Notes: generated from the letters alone by a model not told the origin. Numbered from the stretch's first letter, positions 25,184 to 34,053 are shown. The stretch is 61,164 nucleotides of DNA from Emcibacteraceae bacterium (GCA_028281625.1 JANQJN010000098.1:1-61164), one strand, 5' to 3'. A program made the numbers and translations.

Positions 25184-25530
25184 AATTCAAACTAATCGTC
25201 GCTATGGTCGCTGACGAAAATACAGATAAAGTGATTGAAAAGGCGCGTGAACTCGGGGCGACGGGAGCCACGGTGATCACTAGCGCACGCGGTGAAGGAT
25301 TAACGCCATCAAAGAGTTTTTTTGGTGTGACGATCGAAGGGCAGGTTGATGTGGCCTTGTTTATCGTCGAAGAACATATGTGCAAAACAATTTTGGAAGC
25401 AATCTCAGAAGTGGGCAATTTTAAAGATTCGCCTGGTGCTGGGGTTGCGCTTCAATTGGATATTCAGGATGTTGTAGGACTGGAAAGTCAGCTCTCTACC
25501 ATAAAGGAAGAAATCGAGGAACAGCTATGA
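25180..25530 (+). CDS. PII-like signalling protein
   Basis: This 116-residue cytoplasmic protein has the beta-alpha-beta repeat pattern of the PII superfamily (FKLIVAMVADENTDKVIEKARELGATGATVITSARG). The T-loop is short and lacks the uridylylated tyrosine of GlnB, so it belongs to the divergent PII-like group that often regulates transporters through nucleotide binding. AAAGGAG precedes the ATG, which overlaps the second antiporter gene by 4 bases. Regulation of the antiporter is inferred from this context. Confidence 0.8.
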   Translation: MKFKLIVAMVADENTDKVIEKARELGATGATVITSARGEGLTPSKSFFGVTIEGQVDVALFIVEEHMCKTILEAISEVGNFKDSPGAGVALQLDIQDVVGLESQLSTIKEEIEEQL

Positions 25531-25925
25531 CCGATACAAAACATGAAACTGTCAAAGACGTGATGTCCGATAAACTCGTAATGATTGATGGTTTAACTAC
25601 TATTGATAACGCGCTTGATATTATGCGAAAGCATCAGATCAGCTCTCTTGTTGTTAATCGCAGGGACGAAAGCGATGAATATGGAATGATAACAGCGACG
25701 GATATTGCAAATGAAGTTGTAGTCCCCGATCTTTCGACGGAGCGAACAAGCGCTTATCAAGTCATGCAAAAACCCGTTCTTTCAATGCGCGCTAATATGA
25801 ATATTCGTTATGCCATTAGACTTCTGACGAAATTTAAGGTTTCCCGCGCGCTGGTAATTGATAACGACGAAGCGGTTGGCATTGTAACGCTTCGAGACAT
25901 GCTTCTTCGTTACACTGAGCTTTGA
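25527..25925 (+). CDS. Tandem CBS-domain protein
   Basis: This 132-residue protein consists of two CBS motifs (about residues 8-65 and 70-130), beginning VKDVMSDKLVMIDGLTTI and VMQKPVLSMRANMN. CBS pairs usually bind adenine nucleotides and control enzymes or transporters. It starts within the end of the PII-like gene (ATGA overlap). Having both a PII-like and a CBS sensor suggests that antiporter activity follows energy or nucleotide status; this is inference. The stop abuts the stop of the convergent nitrilase-like gene. Confidence 0.85.
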   Translation: MTDTKHETVKDVMSDKLVMIDGLTTIDNALDIMRKHQISSLVVNRRDESDEYGMITATDIANEVVVPDLSTERTSAYQVMQKPVLSMRANMNIRYAIRLLTKFKVSRALVIDNDEAVGIVTLRDMLLRYTEL

Positions 25926-27092
25926 TTATTCGTCGTTGGTAACATCCTCGCCAATATAACGGCTGATGCGGTCAAACAGATCCTTCATGGCCGCGCCAGT
26001 TTCCGGCAATTCTTCTGTTGGCATATCAAGGTGGTTTATGGGAATTTCCTGCTGGTATTGCTCGAATATCGGTTTTACCATTTCATAAGCGTAGTTGGGA
26101 ATGCGGCGGTTTTTCCTAAATTCAGCAATTGGAATTTCCGCTTCGATAACGCCGTCTTTGTCCATGGTCGGGTCTTTAGCCAGCACATTCAGATACGGAT
26201 CGACGATTATGCTTTCCCCGCCTTCGTAGGTCGGATTTATGGGAAAAGCGATGTTTGACATGGCGGAGTAAAAATTATTGATATAAGCCATATCAATCAC
26301 GTCCGCTTCATCAAATAGGGTAGCTGTACGAAGCATGATTTCGGTACCGCGCATGGCAAAGGCAGCATAAATAAACGGGTCAAACTGCACAGTGCTTACG
26401 GCGATATTGCCAAATTCCGTTTGTAGCACTGGAAATTCTTCTTCAATCCCATACATGGCACGGTATTTATCGCGGACTGCTTCGATGGTTGTGGTTGTAA
26501 TTTCGCGATCCGGATACAGGCGCTTTATGTTTCTTGATTTCCAATATTTTTTAACGACATCTCCATCGCGGTTAATAACGGCATTGATACTAAGAATATG
26601 CTGCGGCCAGTCCGCATCGGTCGCGTAAGTACCAAAAATTACATATGTGTCGCAGTTTCGCGCGATTTCACCTAGACGGTCTGTTTCTTTTCCCGGAATT
26701 TGAATAGTAAAGGGTAGTTTTTCTGTTCGAGTACCGGAGGAATAACCAGTAAGTGGAAACTCATGGAACAAAAGAAAATCTGGTTTTTTACCTGTGGTGC
26801 ACGCTTGCTCTGCAAGTCGCTCCATATGTTGAAGGTTTGCCTCCAGTCCTTCTTCAATGGTCGCGAAATCGGAAAGAGAGTTAACACCACTTTGAATTAC
26901 CTTGAGCACCACGACATCCTTTTCCAGAGGTTTGACCGGATAAGTGCCGTCTGGTCGCACCAGCTGCGGAATGTTTTCTGCGGGCTGCTGAGCTATGCTT
27001 TCTTCGATAACATTTTGGTCACTGAACTTTTGGCCTAGAACAAAAGCACCAATGGCGATGCCAGCAATTGAAAGGATGGTGGTTTTATTCAT
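25926..27092 (-). CDS. Membrane-anchored nitrilase-superfamily protein lacking the catalytic cysteine
   Basis: This 388-residue protein has one N-terminal hydrophobic segment (ILSIAGIAIGAFVLG) and a carbon-nitrogen hydrolase fold. The glutamate of the nitrilase triad is in LLFHEFPLTGYS (E111), and the lysine is probably K185 in KKYWKS. Where nitrilases have a cysteine followed by [YF]D, the sequence reads TVQFDPF: glutamine 236 replaces the nucleophile, and no cysteine is nearby. It therefore may not hydrolyse nitriles or amides and could be a binding protein or use a different chemistry. The ATG at 27092 follows GGAGGAC; an upstream start at 27143 has no such site. A cupin lipoprotein gene lies 82 bases upstream on the same strand. 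Confidence 0.75.
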   Translation of the reverse strand: MNKTTILSIAGIAIGAFVLGQKFSDQNVIEESIAQQPAENIPQLVRPDGTYPVKPLEKDVVVLKVIQSGVNSLSDFATIEEGLEANLQHMERLAEQACTTGKKPDFLLFHEFPLTGYSSGTRTEKLPFTIQIPGKETDRLGEIARNCDTYVIFGTYATDADWPQHILSINAVINRDGDVVKKYWKSRNIKRLYPDREITTTTIEAVRDKYRAMYGIEEEFPVLQTEFGNIAVSTVQFDPFIYAAFAMRGTEIMLRTATLFDEADVIDMAYINNFYSAMSNIAFPINPTYEGGESIIVDPYLNVLAKDPTMDKDGVIEAEIPIAEFRKNRRIPNYAYEMVKPIFEQYQQEIPINHLDMPTEELPETGAAMKDLFDRISRYIGEDVTNDE

Positions 27093-27174
27093 GATTTGTC
27101 CTCCGTTGCCCATAAGGGTAGGGAGCAAGAAACCATTCAGCAATGATATATATCACATTAATTATTTGAAATGG

Positions 27175-27648
27175 TCAGTTCGGAACAAGACATCCAGGCT
27201 TTATACCGATCCAGATAAGTTCCATAGGTTCGTCGCCGGTATTTCCGCTTTGATGCAACTCGGCCATAGTGGTGCCGGTGGGGTCCCAGGAAGCACTACC
27301 TGTTTCAGCATAAAATGAGCTTTCCTCCCCACTATATTGCACTGTCCATTGGCCACCCTTCACCTGCACATAGAGTTGATCATAAGGGTGGCGATGAATG
27401 CCCTCCCACTCGCCGGGCTGGATGGTAAATTTTTGTACCACCATTTTTTCGTTTTCAAGCAAGAGTTCTCCGGGGATGTTGGGATAATACATATGACAGG
27501 GATTAGGAATATTTCCTTCCATCCCTTCGGCGCTTTTGGTCTTCCAGCCATTTTCCTCTGTTGGGATTTCAATATATTCAGAACATGCGGCAGTTACGGC
27601 GACGAGTGCTGAAACAGCTGTTAACTTCAAAGCGTTTTTAATTATCAT
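27175..27648 (-). CDS. Cupin-domain lipoprotein
   Basis: This 157-residue envelope lipoprotein has lipobox VTAAC (C22) and a cupin barrel. The metal-binding motif is visible as GIHRHPYDQLYVQVKGGQW, the usual G-x5-HxH-x3,4-E-x6-G pattern with some variation. The N-terminal part of the mature protein (NPCHMYYPNIPG) contains one cysteine. AAGGGGA precedes the ATG. It is upstream of the nitrilase-like gene on the same strand. Its ligand is unknown. Confidence 0.8.
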   Translation of the reverse strand: MIIKNALKLTAVSALVAVTAACSEYIEIPTEENGWKTKSAEGMEGNIPNPCHMYYPNIPGELLLENEKMVVQKFTIQPGEWEGIHRHPYDQLYVQVKGGQWTVQYSGEESSFYAETGSASWDPTGTTMAELHQSGNTGDEPMELIWIGIKPGCLVPN

Positions 27649-27779
27649 AAAAATGGTCCCCTTTTAGACAGTTTTTTCTTTTATGATTATGCTATCACAT
27701 TTCCAAGTAATGATAAAAATCATTGTTGGTTGCTTCCAGCTGTTTTACTCTTTTGACTTAAAAATCGAGGGAGGATGCA

Positions 27780-28643
27780 ATGAAAAGACGCGATACGTTG
27801 AAATTTTTGGGCGTGGCATCAATCGGTGCTGCGTATACCGGCTTAAATCCCGCATGGGCGCAACAAAATAGTATCACCCTCGATCCCATGAAAGCCGAAG
27901 ATTTGCATTTTATGCACCGCAAACTTGCTTTTAGCACAGATGAACGGCTTAGCTATTGGTATATTCGTGCAGTGCGTTACGGTTTTCAGGATGGTGTATT
28001 TACACCTTTTTGGAATATGCATGTGGGTATTATTTATAAGATCGAAAATATGGCCGATTATCGCTACCGGGCCAAAGCAGTCCTTAAAATATTCTATTCG
28101 GACCTTGAAACCGGGGAGCTTATCGAAACATTCAATAATCCATACACCGGCGAAGCGAGGGAGGTGATGCAACCCCCGCTCGCACAGGTTAATCGTATCT
28201 TTAGTTTACAAGGGGTTGAGCAGCCAGCGTTTGACATTAACAGTGAAAATAAGAATGGTTCTGTCTCCAGAAACGGCGAAATTGGTCCCGCATGGATCAT
28301 AGGTGATGATGTGTGGCTTAATGGCGATGTTATATACCGTTCGGAACTGCCAAATGACTTGGGTCAGTTAATACAGGTGAATGACTGGTCCACATATCAT
28401 GGATCTCTTTCCCAATTACTGGATCAAAACCGCACAAGCGCTGATGCCACACATACATTTAACGACATCAATACATTCAATCATCCATGGATTGGTATGG
28501 AAGGGATTGATGCTTGGTCCGTTTCCCGTGGTTTTGGCCGAAAGTTCCACGATGTTAGCGGCATGCCGCCAATGTGGCGGGACTTCGTAAAAGAGACAAA
28601 CCCGGAACTGTTGGAAGACAATCCCGATATCTTTAATTTTTGA
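27780..28643 (+). CDS. Tat-signal DUF1838 protein
   Basis: This 287-residue protein begins with a twin-arginine-like signal (MKRRDTLKFLGVASIGAA, cleavage near AWAQ). The rest matches DUF1838, recognisable by aromatic-rich blocks such as YWYIRAVRYGFQDG and the C-terminal GMPPMWRDFVKETNPELL. GGAGG precedes the ATG. The family function is unknown. Export is clear from the signal, but no catalytic residue can be assigned. Confidence 0.75.
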   Translation: MKRRDTLKFLGVASIGAAYTGLNPAWAQQNSITLDPMKAEDLHFMHRKLAFSTDERLSYWYIRAVRYGFQDGVFTPFWNMHVGIIYKIENMADYRYRAKAVLKIFYSDLETGELIETFNNPYTGEAREVMQPPLAQVNRIFSLQGVEQPAFDINSENKNGSVSRNGEIGPAWIIGDDVWLNGDVIYRSELPNDLGQLIQVNDWSTYHGSLSQLLDQNRTSADATHTFNDINTFNHPWIGMEGIDAWSVSRGFGRKFHDVSGMPPMWRDFVKETNPELLEDNPDIFNF

Positions 28644-28652
28644 GGTTCTATG

Positions 28653-29282
28653 TTAACCAGACGCAATCATTCTTGACGTAAAGCCGTTGGTGCCTTTGTG
28701 AGACCAGTTGTTTTGTGGACCATCATGGATGTGTACTACTGACTGATACTGGACATAATCGTAGAAGGCATTGTTAGGGAGACCATCAACAGTAATTAGG
28801 CCACCATCCATTCCTCGTAGAGGTGCCATTTCTACCCGGGATTCTGGTGTCGTATATTTGATTATCAGATCATCCGAACGTTCTACAGTCATTGGAACGG
28901 CTTCAATAGTCTGTGATTGACGGTGAAATCCGGCAAAGCCCAATGGTAATATCTCATGGGCTGCGGTCAGTTGCGCTTCGCTCATGGCGTTATCAAGATA
29001 TATGCGCGTCCACTGTCCCATTTCAAATGTGACGAGGAAACGAACGCCGGCTAGGTCTGTGTTTCCATTATTTCCTTTATATATTTCAATTAGACGATTG
29101 CCGTCGCATTGCATGGTGGTGGGAAGTCCAAAGTTACAGGGGCAGGGGATTTCACAGCTGCAGCATTCAGCGACATTGGCCTCAAAGGACCACGTGGTTT
29201 GCGCTTGCGCTTTAGATATAAGTGCTGGTGTTAGTGCGGCTGCCCCAAGCATTTTGTTAAAATCACGCCTTTTGATGGTCAT
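28653..29282 (-). CDS. Tat-signal DUF1326 cysteine-cluster protein
   Basis: This 209-residue protein has a Tat signal (KRRDFNKMLGAAALTPALIS, cleavage near AQA) followed by a DUF1326 domain. The hallmark is a cysteine cluster, ECCSCEIPCPCNFG, likely to bind a metal. The domain continues with GFAGFHRQSQTIEAVPM, also family-like. The function is unknown; a periplasmic metal-binding role is plausible. AAGGGAGGA precedes the ATG. It converges with the DUF1838 gene with a 9-base gap. Confidence 0.8.
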   Translation of the reverse strand: MTIKRRDFNKMLGAAALTPALISKAQAQTTWSFEANVAECCSCEIPCPCNFGLPTTMQCDGNRLIEIYKGNNGNTDLAGVRFLVTFEMGQWTRIYLDNAMSEAQLTAAHEILPLGFAGFHRQSQTIEAVPMTVERSDDLIIKYTTPESRVEMAPLRGMDGGLITVDGLPNNAFYDYVQYQSVVHIHDGPQNNWSHKGTNGFTSRMIASG

Positions 29283-29351
29283 TTCTTCCTCCCTTTGTGT
29301 CGATTAGGCTCAAATGTTACGCGCTAAGGCAGGGCTTAGTCAAATTAGAGG

Positions 29352-30419
29352 CTAGTTTCGAATTTTCAGCGCATGCCATGTTTCATTCACCAGTTGAAAG
29401 ATTAATTCTTCAGTTGAGGTACGTCGGTTTAAGCCTGCCGCTTGTCCAGCCCAGAGCGCCGTAGCATCTGGACTATTGCTTTCAATGGAAGCTTTTCTTA
29501 TTGGTGCGGTCACTGTATTCATCAATGGAAAATCCGGGAAGGTATCGACATTGCTCATTGATCTCGCGTAAGCGTTTGAAACAGTCCTGGCTTTTCGGCC
29601 AGAAAAGGCTTTTGTGTGCATGGTATCATCGCCACTTGCATTCATGATGGCGTCTTTGTGTATATCGCTTGTGACGCTTTCGCTTGTTGTGACAAAAGCG
29701 GTTCCAATTTGAACACCGTCCGCACCAAGAGTCAGTGCTGCTGCAATGCCCCTACCATCAGCGATGCCGCCAGCGGCAATTACTGGTAAAGATACGGAGT
29801 CGACAATGCGCGGGATCAGTGCCATGCTTCCTGTAAGGTTATCCTCACCGCGGGGCAAGAACCATCCAGAATGTCCGCCAGCTTCAAAACCTTGCGCGAT
29901 AATAGCGTCTGCACCATGTTCCTCAAGCCAAACAGCTTCTTTCACGGATGTTGCAGAGGAAAGGATCAATATTCCCTTTTCCTTCATTTGCCGTACGAGG
30001 TTTTGATCAGGAAGACCGAAATGGAAGCTTGCGACCTTCGGAGCATTATTGCAAAGGGCATCACACATTTTTGCATCGAAGGGAAAATTGCTTTCAGTGA
30101 TGGCGGGCAGTTGTTCCACCTCCAATTTCTCTGACCAGTTGGCCAGATTCTCTGCTAAATTATTATCTTCAATTGCGAAATTTTCAGGAGGAGTGTGGGT
30201 AAAGAAATTCACGTTAAAAGCCTGATTTGTAAGTGACTTTACCGCCTTGATGTCAGCTTCACACTCTTCAATTGTGCTAAAGGCACTGGCAAGAGAACCC
30301 AAGGCACCTGCATTTGAAGCTGCAGCAACCATTTCCGGAGATGTGGTTCCAGCCATCGGGGCCTGTATAATGGGGTGATCAATATCAAGCAGTTTACAAA
30401 GTCGGTTATTATTCCACAT
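29352..30419 (-). CDS. Nitronate monooxygenase family flavoprotein
   Basis: This 355-residue cytoplasmic TIM-barrel flavoenzyme belongs to the nitronate monooxygenase (2-nitropropane dioxygenase) family, which oxidises alkyl nitronates such as propionate 3-nitronate. The opening PIIQAPMAG, central FEAGGHSGWF and phosphate-binding AAGGIADGRGIAAALTLGAD blocks for FMN are all present. The ATG at 30419 follows AAGGA by 6 bases; an in-frame TTG at 30425 is less likely. It stands alone, divergent from the MFS carrier gene. Confidence 0.9.
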   Translation of the reverse strand: MWNNNRLCKLLDIDHPIIQAPMAGTTSPEMVAAASNAGALGSLASAFSTIEECEADIKAVKSLTNQAFNVNFFTHTPPENFAIEDNNLAENLANWSEKLEVEQLPAITESNFPFDAKMCDALCNNAPKVASFHFGLPDQNLVRQMKEKGILILSSATSVKEAVWLEEHGADAIIAQGFEAGGHSGWFLPRGEDNLTGSMALIPRIVDSVSLPVIAAGGIADGRGIAAALTLGADGVQIGTAFVTTSESVTSDIHKDAIMNASGDDTMHTKAFSGRKARTVSNAYARSMSNVDTFPDFPLMNTVTAPIRKASIESNSPDATALWAGQAAGLNRRTSTEELIFQLVNETWHALKIRN

Positions 30420-30606
30420 TCCCAATCCTTAAGTCTAAATATCCATCATTTTTTCAATATCTTATCCAAACTTCAGGCGGGGTCAATCTAACTATATTGT
30501 GAACTTTTCGTTTCTTCCGAGCGGGACCGCATGGAAGAATTGCTCTAATGTAAAGGGGATGGTACCTTAATAAAAGAAGTAAGAGACAAAATATCAGGGA
30601 AAATAG

Positions 30607-31800
30607 ATGACCGGCGATACGGCGGCACCGACGAGTAGTAAAAATCCATTCGATGATTGGCGGTGCATTGCCTCTGCAATTTTTATGGCTCTCGTGGGTT
30701 ACACGGTAATGATGGGAGTGCCGGTACTTAGTACAGCACTGGTGGAAAAAGGTGGCTTTTCTGAAGTGGAGGTTGGGCGCATCTGGGGTGCTGATTTAGG
30801 TGGGTTTGCTATTGGCGCGGCGCTTTCAGCACTTCTTGTGGGCCGGATGAACCGGCGGCATCTGGTGTGGACCGGAGTTATTCTTTGTGTCATATGCAAT
30901 ATGCTGTGTCTCGTGATTGTGGATTATCAACCACTCCTGTTTCTTAGGCTTGGGGCAGGTGTTGCCAGTGGTTTATTCACAGGTATTGCTGTCGCAACCA
31001 TGGGCGGTGCCACTCGTCCGGTAAATGTGTTTAATATCGAAATTCTTGCTTTTGCAGGATCCACTTATCTTACGCTTCAATTTTTACCCAGCCTGTCTAT
31101 GAATGGGATTTATATTCTGTTTGTGATAATCGCGCTGATGTGTGCTTTCCTGGTCCACTTTATTCCGAAAAGGCCACTGAATGAGCAGGAATTGGCTGAG
31201 CAGGAGTTGGCTACCGAGGAAGTGGTCAACTGGAATGCGCCCCTTATTCTGACCATCGCCTGTCTTGTGGCGATATGCTTTACCTATATCAACATTGGTG
31301 GATACTATACATATATTGAACTGGCAGCTCTGGACGATGGTCTTGATCAAGACTGGCTTACCCCGGTATTGTCGGCGTCTTCTGTTTTTGGGTCCATTGG
31401 CTGCTTCTTGGCGTATCTAAGCTATCGTTTCGGACTTTTCAAACCGCTGATTTATTCTTTGGCTGCTATGGCATTCAGTGTTTTATTGGTAAGCACCGGA
31501 ATCACTGACATGACATTCGCTATTAGTATTTTTGCCTTCATGACTCTGTGGACGTACGCCGATATATTTCAATGCGGCATGTTGGCGCATATGGACCGCA
31601 CTGGGTCTTTCGTGGCGATGATCCCGGCGGTGCAGGGCCTGGGGAACTTTTTAGGACCAAATATCGCGGCAACGGTTCTCGCTATGGGGCTGGGTTATGG
31701 TACCATGTTTGTGGTTAGCGGAAGCATGACAATTGTAGCAATTGTACTGTATGCGGTTGTTGGTGTGGCCATGCGCAAACGAATTCCTGCTGTGGCTTAG
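30607..31800 (+). CDS. MFS transporter
   Basis: This 397-residue inner-membrane protein has about twelve hydrophobic segments in two halves, with the basic inter-helix loop LLVGRMNRRHLVW after the second segment that resembles the MFS motif GxxxDRxGRR. The middle loop (PKRPLNEQELAEQELATEE) is acidic and rich in repeats of QEL. The substrate is not evident. CAGGGAAA precedes the ATG. Its stop overlaps the stop of the convergent winged-helix gene by 3 bases. Confidence 0.85.
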   Translation: MTGDTAAPTSSKNPFDDWRCIASAIFMALVGYTVMMGVPVLSTALVEKGGFSEVEVGRIWGADLGGFAIGAALSALLVGRMNRRHLVWTGVILCVICNMLCLVIVDYQPLLFLRLGAGVASGLFTGIAVATMGGATRPVNVFNIEILAFAGSTYLTLQFLPSLSMNGIYILFVIIALMCAFLVHFIPKRPLNEQELAEQELATEEVVNWNAPLILTIACLVAICFTYINIGGYYTYIELAALDDGLDQDWLTPVLSASSVFGSIGCFLAYLSYRFGLFKPLIYSLAAMAFSVLLVSTGITDMTFAISIFAFMTLWTYADIFQCGMLAHMDRTGSFVAMIPAVQGLGNFLGPNIAATVLAMGLGYGTMFVVSGSMTIVAIVLYAVVGVAMRKRIPAVA

Positions 31801-32093
31801 GCCCCAATGATGTTTGTCAATTCCTTTATATATGCTCTGAAGGATTTTTCCCCACTATCAGTGATGCTGGCTGTGGTTTGTGGTTTTTTGCCAACGAACT
31901 TTTTTGTCACGTCAATATAACCGATGTCTTCAAGTTTTGTCAGATGGGTGGATAAGTTTCCATCTGACAAATTTAATTCCTTCTTAAGTTCGCCAAACTC
32001 AGCGGACTTTGCTGTCATCAAGTATGACATGATAGCCAGGCGGACGCGAGAGTGGATTATATTATCCAGTGCACGGTAATCAATTCCCGCCAT
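31797..32093 (-). CDS. Small winged-helix transcriptional regulator
   Basis: This 98-residue DNA-binding protein is of the short MarR/ArsR-like winged-helix type. The recognition helix region reads LKKELNLSDGNLSTHLTKLEDIGYI, followed by a wing containing KKFVGKKPQTTASIT. It has no ligand domain. It is co-transcribed with, and 2 bases downstream of, a four-or-more-helix membrane protein gene, a pairing seen widely in bacteria. Repeated half-sites upstream of the operon (32746-32771) suggest autoregulation. Confidence 0.85.
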   Translation of the reverse strand: MAGIDYRALDNIIHSRVRLAIMSYLMTAKSAEFGELKKELNLSDGNLSTHLTKLEDIGYIDVTKKFVGKKPQTTASITDSGEKSFRAYIKELTNIIGA

Positions 32094-32095
32094 GA

Positions 32096-32722
32096 TTAAT
32101 CCTTAACTTCAGGCAGTGGAGTATCTTGTGCTCGTCGCATCATTTGCCCAGGAAGGAGAATTAGTAGCGCGCAGCATGCCGCCATAATGAGTAAACTTTC
32201 ATGATCAAAAGGCATGGGCATACTGAAGTAAGACAGAACAATCCACCAGCCCACGACAACCAGATAAAGCGATTTGATTTTTGTAATTCTGGCGATTACA
32301 AAATAAGCACCACCAATTAACGCGGACGACAGCAATGCCATGGTCTTTGGGTCGAATGCACCGGTGAGTACAGAAATACCAAAGTAAATAATTGCTCCGA
32401 TTCCGATAGTCGCCCACGCGGAGCTATAGGCCTCTAAAGACAGGCTATCACAGTTGGAACGCTTTTTATGTTTATGGCCAACATAAATTGACAACGCATT
32501 GCCAACGATAAAAATTGGCAGCCAGATCATTAGCATTGCAGGTGGGATATATCCCACCACTGATGCATACTGGGCGAAAAAGCCAATCATCAACAAGGCG
32601 CCCCAAATAATCATATGACTTCCATCGATACCAGCGCGGCGGCGACCAGCTTCCATCATTCTGCGAATGAGTGCGAGGTCATCCGCGGCGTTCTCAACAT
32701 CTTTTCTTGATTTATTATTCAT
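32096..32722 (-). CDS. Membrane protein paired with a winged-helix regulator
   Basis: This 208-residue protein has a cytoplasmic N-terminus (DDLALIRRMMEAGRRRAG) and about six hydrophobic segments. I cannot assign a function. Proteins like it are commonly encoded next to small winged-helix regulators, as here. GGAG precedes the ATG. Its promoter region contains the repeated TACAAAGTA sites. A role as a sensor or as the regulator's target is inferred only from the pairing. Confidence 0.75.
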   Translation of the reverse strand: MNNKSRKDVENAADDLALIRRMMEAGRRRAGIDGSHMIIWGALLMIGFFAQYASVVGYIPPAMLMIWLPIFIVGNALSIYVGHKHKKRSNCDSLSLEAYSSAWATIGIGAIIYFGISVLTGAFDPKTMALLSSALIGGAYFVIARITKIKSLYLVVVGWWIVLSYFSMPMPFDHESLLIMAACCALLILLPGQMMRRAQDTPLPEVKD

Positions 32723-32745
32723 AATTCAATTCTCCATTCGAATTT

Positions 32746-32771
32746 TACAAAGTACTTTGGAATACAAAGTA
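32746..32771. promoter_or_regulatory. Candidate operator of the winged-helix/membrane protein operon
   Basis: Two direct copies of TACAAAGTA (32746-32754 and 32763-32771) are 17 bases apart. The first copy is also the left half of a perfect 12-base palindrome, CAAAGTACTTTG (32748-32759). Three half-sites thus lie just upstream of the membrane protein gene (ATG at 32722). This is a typical layout for binding of a dimeric winged-helix repressor, most likely the one encoded in this operon. Confidence 0.5.
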
Positions 32772-32841
32772 TATAATTTTTACGATTTGTCAATATGAAT
32801 AATATGTGGCATTTATATCGACAAACCAGAGGAGGGCAGAA

Positions 32842-33210
32842 ATGGTAACTGTTAATCAAGTAACCCCAATATTGCGAATATTTGACGAGCCTAAGGCAAA
32901 GGAGTTTTACCTCAAGTTTCTTGGCTTTGAACTAATCTTTGAGCATCGCTTTGAAGAAGGACTACCGCTTTACATGGGAGTATCTTTAGGTGGAGAGACT
33001 TTGCACTTGAGCGAACATCATGGCGACGCTTGTCCTGGTGCACATATCAGAATTCAGTTGGATAATGTTGATGAATATCAAAGCACGCTGTCCGGCAAAA
33101 AATACAAATATTCAAATCCTTCAGTAGGGGAAGAAACCCCGTGGGAGACCCGGGAAATGAGTATCGATGATCCCTTTGGAAACCGTCTTACCTTTTATGA
33201 GATCAGTTGA
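32842..33210 (+). CDS. Glyoxalase-superfamily (bleomycin resistance-like) protein
   Basis: This 122-residue cytoplasmic protein is a VOC-fold member resembling bleomycin-binding resistance proteins. It contains TPILRIFDEPKAKEFYLKFL and the strand LHLSEHHGDACPGAHIRIQL, and ends with DPFGNRLTFYE, the common C-terminal motif. AGAGGAGGG precedes the ATG at 32842. A start at 32806 has no ribosome binding site. Whether it binds a drug or acts as an enzyme is unknown. Confidence 0.85.
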   Translation: MVTVNQVTPILRIFDEPKAKEFYLKFLGFELIFEHRFEEGLPLYMGVSLGGETLHLSEHHGDACPGAHIRIQLDNVDEYQSTLSGKKYKYSNPSVGEETPWETREMSIDDPFGNRLTFYEIS

Positions 33211-33378
33211 GCCTTTGAGCGAGCTCAAGACAGAAACTGCGTAAATTTTCTGTAATCCAAATTAAGTTTTAGCTTAAATAATAATAAATTACAGTGTGTT
33301 CTTAATTTTTTACCTTGATTAAAGTTATGGTTAACGGATATGGTTAATTTGGTAACGTTATTAAGGATTCTCTCACAT

Positions 33379-34053
33379 ATGAGTAAGTTATGGTTAAGCC
33401 CAGGTAAAAAAATAGCCTTTGTGATAACGCTGCTCTGCCTCAACGGGTGCAGCACAGTGGGCGGCTGGTTTGGGGGTGGTGAAGGGGAGGAATTGGCTGC
33501 TGAGCCGGTCATGGATACACCCACCGAACCAGTCGGACCCACTCCAGAGGAACTCCTCGCTGAAAAGGATCAAGCCTTAATTGAACAAGGAATGCGGATT
33601 GCAGCCGCAGAAAATCAACTGCGCGCGATGCAGGAAGAAAATAGTGCCCTCAAGCAAGAGTTGGATGCTGCACGTGAGGAAACAGAAGAAATACGCGCCA
33701 TGCTGGATCAGGCCAACGAAAGTCAGATCGCTGCTGCGTCTCAAAATGCCGGTGCTAACAGACCTAGTGTACCGCGTCCAACGGCACCAGATGGCGGATA
33801 CGGGCTCCATTTGGCGTCCTACGAACTTAGGGAAAGCATTGAACCGGGTATTGCGGCACTTACCCGCCAGATTCCCGTGCTCATGGAAGGTCGTCCGGTA
33901 AAGCTCGCTCAGGCAACGGTAAGGGGGCGTAATTTCAATCGCCTTATCGTTGGTCAATTTGACAGTCAGGCTGATGCCCAGGCCGAATGTCGGCAAGCGT
34001 TGCTTTTGGTTAGTTATTGCGAAGTTGTTGCCTTTGAGGGCGAAGACTTTTAA
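33379..34053 (+). CDS. SPOR-domain lipoprotein with coiled coil
   Basis: This 224-residue envelope lipoprotein has lipobox CLNGC (C24), an acidic/proline linker, a predicted coiled coil (about residues 60-115, with QGMRIAAAENQLRAMQEEN) and a C-terminal SPOR-like domain (GYGLHLASYELRES through CEVVAFEG). SPOR domains bind peptidoglycan stripped of peptides at the division septum. The ATG at 33379 gives the best signal; an ATG at 33340 would add 13 residues. Several TTAA half-sites precede the gene. Confidence 0.8.
   Translation: MSKLWLSPGKKIAFVITLLCLNGCSTVGGWFGGGEGEELAAEPVMDTPTEPVGPTPEELLAEKDQALIEQGMRIAAAENQLRAMQEENSALKQELDAAREETEEIRAMLDQANESQIAAASQNAGANRPSVPRPTAPDGGYGLHLASYELRESIEPGIAALTRQIPVLMEGRPVKLAQATVRGRNFNRLIVGQFDSQADAQAECRQALLLVSYCEVVAFEGEDF

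Noticed and set aside
33302..33347. Cluster of TTAA half-sites resembling CtrA boxes before the SPOR lipoprotein
   Set aside because: CtrA sites need TTAA-N7-TTAA; the spacings here are 13, 8 and 9, so it may be chance in AT-rich DNA.
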